Assembly (NCBI GenBank): GCA_002305535.1
Contig: DBRE01000020.1
Location: forward strand, 1-6,451
Length of the DNA stretch: 6,451 nucleotides
Direction of reading: 5' to 3'
Source: Syntrophomonas sp. UBA1376
Lineage (GTDB): Bacteria; Bacillota; Syntrophomonadia; Syntrophomonadales; Syntrophomonadaceae
A model generated the notes under the pieces. That model made no database searches. It saw only the letters and a program-made list of their open reading frames with translations, and was not told the origin of the DNA. Below, in pieces: positions 6,009-6,451 of the stretch. Numbering within the stretch: the stretch's first letter is position 1; each line of letters opens with the position of its first letter. The position numbers and the translations under genes were made by a program.

Positions 6009-6121
6009 CAGGTGTACTCCTTTCCAAACGGGAGGCGCACCAGTTTCCCGGCACACCCTTCGTTCCAACAGCCTTAGCCACAGCCTTAGGCTTTTGAAAT
6101 CGGAGTGATGAACTTGTCCTG
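6009..6121 (-). promoter_or_regulatory. Moco-family (molybdenum/tungsten cofactor) riboswitch aptamer
   Basis: The leader RNA contains GCCTCCCGT, then TGGAAAGG and GTACA (in the span 6013-6036). This is the same order and nearly the same sequence I know from the 3' part of the E. coli moaA leader aptamer. A 10-bp stem with a GAAA tetraloop (6034-6057) stands where the GNRA-type hairpin belongs. ACTCC (6102-6106) can pair with GGAGT (6016-6020), and CAGG (6118-6121) with CCTG (6009-6012), to close the structure. It lies upstream of a moaA operon, which is the expected target. The 5' half is shorter than in E. coli; compact members of this family have been proposed to sense the tungsten cofactor. 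The exact edges and the ligand are inferred. Confidence 0.85.
6068..6091. repeat. 12-bp tandem duplication inside the riboswitch aptamer
   Basis: The + strand reads ACAGCCTTAGCC (6068-6079) followed directly by ACAGCCTTAGGC (6080-6091): two copies of a 12-mer differing at one base. In the RNA this gives repeated CTAAGGCTGT and several GGCT segments, any of which can pair with the single AGCC at 6090-6093. It falls in the variable 5' half of the aptamer, outside the conserved 3' core. Confidence 0.85.
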
Positions 6122-6129
6122 TATGCCAA

Positions 6130-6160
6130 ATTATACACCACCCAGAGCCATTTCAACAAA
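6130..6160 (-). promoter_or_regulatory. Promoter of the riboswitch-moa operon
   Basis: Reading on the - strand, a perfect TATAAT lies at 6130-6135. The best -35 candidates are TTGAAA (6151-6156), with a short 15-bp spacer, and TTGTTG (6154-6159), with 18 bp. Transcription would start about 6123-6126, just before the first paired base of the aptamer, which fits a leader that begins with the riboswitch. Confidence 0.7.
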
Positions 6161-6221
6161 TAATTACATTTATTTTCGGTACTCAGCTCCCCCATAGAGG
6201 GCTCTACCGGCCAAAAAGGTG

Positions 6222-6230
6222 TGGTATGAT
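6222..6230 (+). promoter_or_regulatory. Extended -10 promoter for the rightward gene
   Basis: TGGTATGAT (6222-6230) fits the TGnTATAAT extended -10 form with one mismatch. No good -35 is seen 16-18 bp upstream, which is common with extended -10 sites. The start site would be near 6237, about 40 nt before the ATG at 6278. It is divergent from the moa promoter, with about 60 bp between them and no clear operator in that gap. Confidence 0.55.
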
Positions 6231-6277
6231 TAGACTGATCAATCCATAAATTAATTACAGGAGAGGAGGCTAGTTAA

Positions 6278-6451
6278 ATGACCTTCCTGGAGTGGATTCT
6301 GGTGGCCATTATCTGTGGTGCCATCGAAATATTTACAGTTGGTTTTTGGTTTCTATGGTTAGCCATAGCAGGAGTAATAGTAGCCTTACTGGTTCAATTC
6401 GGCCTATTACCTGCCTTGGAAATACAGCTGCTTGTCTTTGCTTTATTAACT
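6278..6451 (+). CDS. NfeD-like membrane protein (5' partial)
   Basis: An open frame from ATG 6278 to the window end, 58 codons with no stop. The Shine-Dalgarno GGAGG (6265-6269), in a longer purine run, lies 8 nt upstream. The peptide begins MTFLEWILVAIICGAIEIFT, followed by VGFWFLWLAIAGVIVALLV, and is almost wholly hydrophobic. It should form two to three membrane helices, roughly residues 5-20, 22-41 and 46-58. The pattern of a helix with a Glu (AIEIFTVGFWFLW), then small-residue helices, is typical of the membrane part of short NfeD proteins. These usually end in a cytoplasmic OB-fold domain and are often followed by a flotillin/SPFH gene; both would lie beyond this window. The family call rests on pattern recognition only. 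It is not obviously linked to the cofactor operon. Confidence 0.65.
   Translation, partial: MTFLEWILVAIICGAIEIFTVGFWFLWLAIAGVIVALLVQFGLLPALEIQLLVFALLT

Noticed and set aside
6004..6195. 63-codon - strand frame covering the moa leader
   Set aside because: It overlaps the promoter and riboswitch aptamer, lacks a good ribosome site, and the conserved features here are RNA motifs rather than codons.
6181..6220. Possible operator palindrome between the divergent moa and NfeD-like promoters
   Set aside because: Only short, imperfect CCC/GGG pairings are visible; not distinguishable from chance.
1..6451. tRNA, rRNA, CRISPR array, insertion sequence or phage gene
   Set aside because: No cloverleaf, regularly spaced repeats, transposase-like frame or terminal inverted repeats were seen on either strand.

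Overview
The window looks like chromosome from an anaerobic Firmicute of the class Clostridia, perhaps close to Syntrophomonadaceae. Pointers are strong Shine-Dalgarno sites, TTG and GTG starts, sigma-A type promoters, a perfect CIRCE operator on groESL, and a molybdenum/tungsten cofactor operon behind a cofactor riboswitch. The lineage is inferred from overall protein character, not from a search.

Layout, left to right. (1) Positions 1-1600, + strand: a promoter (TTTACC, 17 bp, TATAAT), a glutamine synthetase of the E. coli-like GSI-beta type, and two terminator hairpins. The second hairpin is symmetric and can also end groEL, which converges from the right. (2) Positions 1617-3662, - strand: the groES-groEL operon with its own promoter and a CIRCE operator just downstream of it, the signature of HrcA heat-shock control. 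(3) Positions 3756-6160, - strand: a molybdopterin operon transcribed in the order small 58-residue protein, moaA, moaC, mog. Its 5' leader carries a Moco-family riboswitch aptamer followed at once by an intrinsic terminator whose T-tract abuts the first gene's Shine-Dalgarno. (4) Positions 6222-6451, + strand: a divergent extended -10 promoter and the first 58 codons of an NfeD-like membrane protein that runs off the end.

How the genes work together: MoaA and MoaC convert GTP to cyclic pyranopterin monophosphate (the first cofactor step), and Mog adenylylates molybdopterin before metal insertion. The riboswitch presumably shuts the operon when cofactor is plentiful. The 58-residue protein, too short for usual ORF cut-offs, is the first product under this switch and is the least understood item here. 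The groESL and glnA units are housekeeping neighbours with separate control.

All real genes seem intact except the right-hand partial one. I see no tRNA, rRNA, CRISPR array, insertion sequence or phage gene. The main points for a second look are the small cysteine-bearing protein, the unusual compact riboswitch with an internal 12-bp tandem duplication, and the conserved adenylylation-site tyrosine in the glutamine synthetase.
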